The notes below the pieces were generated by a model. That model did no database searches. It was not told the origin of the DNA and saw only the letters and a list, made by a program, of their open reading frames with translations. Positions 5,320-6,492 of a DNA stretch of 6,492 nucleotides are shown here, one piece after another. The DNA is taken from NCBI GenBank assembly GCA_002307145.1, contig DBTR01000057.1, positions 1 through 6,492 of the forward strand. The letters are read 5' to 3'. Position 1 is the first letter of the stretch. Each line of letters starts with the position of its first letter. Position numbers and translations under genes: made by a program. The stretch is from Rhodospirillum sp. UBA1311 (lineage in GTDB: Bacteria > Pseudomonadota > Alphaproteobacteria > Rhodospirillales > Rhodospirillaceae).

Positions 5320-6243
5320 TTAGACCATCAGCATCATCTGCAACTGCCGCCGGCCGGACTTGGCCACCGGATCGGTGGGGCCGAGGGCTTCGAAAATCCT
5401 GAGCAGGCGCTTGCGCGCGCCGTCCTCGTTCCAGGTGCGGTCGCGCCCGACGATTTCGAGGAGTTCCTTGATCGCGGTCGCGGAATCGCCCTGGGCGTAA
5501 GCCGCCATGGCGAGGTTGAAGCGGGCCTCGTGGTCGTCCGGGTTGGCGGCGAGCGCCGCGATCGCGAGCGGCACGTCGACGTCGGTGCCTTCGGCGGCGA
5601 GTTCGAGGGTGGCGATCACTGCGGCGATCTCGGGGTTCTTGCGGAGTTCGTCGGGCAGCTTGGCGAGAATCGCCTGCGCCTGGTCGAAGCGCCCGGCGGC
5701 CATGTTGCAGCGGAGAATTCCCGCGATCGCGCCGGGATTGCCGGGCACCGCCTGGAGGATCTGCTGGTAGATCGTGATCGCCTGGGTGAGGTCGCCGTCG
5801 GCGAGGGCCTGGCGTGCGGTGGCGAGCATCGCGTCGATTTGTGCCAGCATTTGCGCGTCGTTGGTGAGCGCGCCGAGGAACGCCTGGAGGTCATGCTCGG
5901 TCGGGACCCCGGCAAGCATGTCGACCGGGCGGCCGTCCTTGATCGCGAAGATCGCGGGCACCGAGCGCACCTGCATCTGCTGGGCAAGCTGGGGGTTTTC
6001 GTCGACGTTGATCGTCACCATCCGGATCCGCCCGTTGGCGGCGCGGATCGCGCGTTCGAGCATCGTCGTGACCTGCTTGCACTGGGCGCTACGCGGCGAC
6101 CAGAACTGAACCACCACCGGAGCGGTCATCGACGCGTCGATGACGTCGCGCATGAAATCCTGCGTGTTGGAGGCCTTGATCACGTCCTGGCCGCCAGTCG
6201 CGCCGCCCTTGGCAGCCGCGCCGTCACCGAAAAGAAAGTCCAT
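5320..6243 (-). CDS. cnoX: CnoX/YbbN-like co-chaperone (thioredoxin domain plus TPRs)
   Basis: A 307-residue protein with an N-terminal thioredoxin fold (about 20-125) and a C-terminal TPR-like helical region (about 130-307), the architecture of CnoX (YbbN). CnoX is a holdase co-chaperone working with DnaK and GroEL. The thioredoxin strand reads VVVQFWSPR and the active site is Ser52-Ala-Gln-Cys55 in place of CGPC; the cis-proline is in SVPAIF (Pro96). Loss of the first cysteine argues against disulfide reductase activity, and E. coli CnoX also has S-x-x-C. The conserved C-terminal block RDRTWNEDGARKRLLRIFEALGP supports the family; it is split here only by its own sequence. The start at 6243 is chosen because family members begin near M-D/E-x-x, and because codons from 6288 to 6244 have unusually low GC at third positions. 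An ATG at 6288 has a slightly better-spaced GAGG and would add 15 residues. Confidence 0.88.
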   Translation of the reverse strand: MDFLFGDGAAAKGGATGGQDVIKASNTQDFMRDVIDASMTAPVVVQFWSPRSAQCKQVTTMLERAIRAANGRIRMVTINVDENPQLAQQMQVRSVPAIFAIKDGRPVDMLAGVPTEHDLQAFLGALTNDAQMLAQIDAMLATARQALADGDLTQAITIYQQILQAVPGNPGAIAGILRCNMAAGRFDQAQAILAKLPDELRKNPEIAAVIATLELAAEGTDVDVPLAIAALAANPDDHEARFNLAMAAYAQGDSATAIKELLEIVGRDRTWNEDGARKRLLRIFEALGPTDPVAKSGRRQLQMMLMV

Positions 6244-6374
6244 GTCCCTCGCCCGATTGGTTCGCGAATGTGGTTGGGTTTGCTCCATACGCCCCTCAAA
6301 ATGGAGCTTTCGGGCTGATCAGGCAAGCCTTAAGCGGCAATTCCGGGGCCCGGACCGACGACCGAATTTTTTTG

Positions 6375-6402
6375 TTGCAATCGACGAAATCCCCGATATA
6401 TT
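6375..6402 (+). promoter_or_regulatory. Sigma-70-type promoter of the tRNA-Gly gene
   Basis: TTGCAA (6375-6380) and TATATT (6397-6402) are 16 bases apart, matching 4 and 5 of 6 consensus positions. The start would be near 6409, about 37 bases before the mature tRNA. The bases after the -10 (CGCGGGCC) form a GC-rich discriminator, a feature of stable-RNA promoters under stringent control. The -35 box directly follows an AT-rich run, which may help polymerase binding. Confidence 0.65.
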
Positions 6403-6445
6403 CGCGGGCCTTGGCGACGACCAATTCGGTCCGAACCAGCGGAGC

Positions 6446-6492
6446 GCGGGCGTAGCTCAGGGGTAGAGCACAACCTTGCCAAGGTTGGGGTC
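6446..6492 (+). tRNA. tRNA-Gly(GCC), first 47 bases (cut by window edge)
   Basis: The 5' acceptor strand GCGGGCG (6446-6452) is followed by TA, a D-arm with GCTC/GAGC stems (6455-6458 and 6466-6469), and an anticodon arm CAACC/GGTTG (6471-6475 and 6483-6487). The loop TTGCCAA places anticodon GCC at 6478-6480, decoding GGC and GGU glycine codons. The window ends in the variable loop, so the T-arm and 3' acceptor strand are not seen. It is transcribed divergently from the cnoX-like cluster. Confidence 0.97.

Noticed and set aside
4603..6318. 571-codon open frame on the plus strand across the LON-domain and cnoX-like genes
   Set aside because: It is antisense to two clearly recognisable proteins, is rich in Arg, Gly, Glu and His as expected for a GC-rich shadow frame, and shows no domain.
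6298..6326. TTGCCT-17-CATTTT as promoter of the cnoX-like cluster (minus strand)
   Set aside because: The -10 matches only 3 of 6 consensus positions; too weak to list, although spacing and place would be right.

Overview
The window is GC-rich, gene-dense chromosomal DNA of an alphaproteobacterium, probably of the Rhodospirillales type. The grounds are very high third-position GC, the character of FtsK and of the aminotransferase, the CnoX-like / LON-domain / Trm112 gene trio, and an alphaproteobacterial-looking tRNA-Gly. The genus cannot be named from the sequence. I see no mobile element, CRISPR array or integration scar.

Layout. Positions 1-2807 (minus strand) hold a two-gene operon: a PLP aminotransferase (class I/II, DapC-like) followed 8 bases later by ftsK, which runs off the left edge after 524 residues. 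Its probable promoter overlaps the terminator of the next unit. Positions 2913-3383 (minus) hold a small three-helix membrane protein of unknown function with its own near-consensus sigma-70 promoter and its own terminator. Positions 3384-3839 are a roughly 450-base, partly AT-rich gap without a credible protein gene. It is not empty: on the minus strand it has a GG-N10-GC sigma-54-type promoter, a series of hairpins and a strong intrinsic terminator about 160 bases downstream. This is the signature of a small RNA gene and is the most interesting item here. Two perfect 15-bp palindromes lie beside it.

Positions 3840-4400 (plus) encode a GNAT acetyltransferase, convergent with the next cluster; the two stop codons share the same CTAG. 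Positions 4397-6243 (minus) hold a compact cluster read cnoX-like, LON substrate-binding-domain protein, Trm112-family protein. On family knowledge these act in protein folding and quality control and in translation-related methylation. At the right edge a divergent tRNA-Gly(GCC) gene with its own promoter starts at 6446 and is cut by the window end.

How they fit together: the known genes are housekeeping (cell division and chromosome segregation, amino acid or lysine/peptidoglycan precursor metabolism, proteostasis, translation). The noncoding island at 3450-3760 is what ordinary gene calling would miss.
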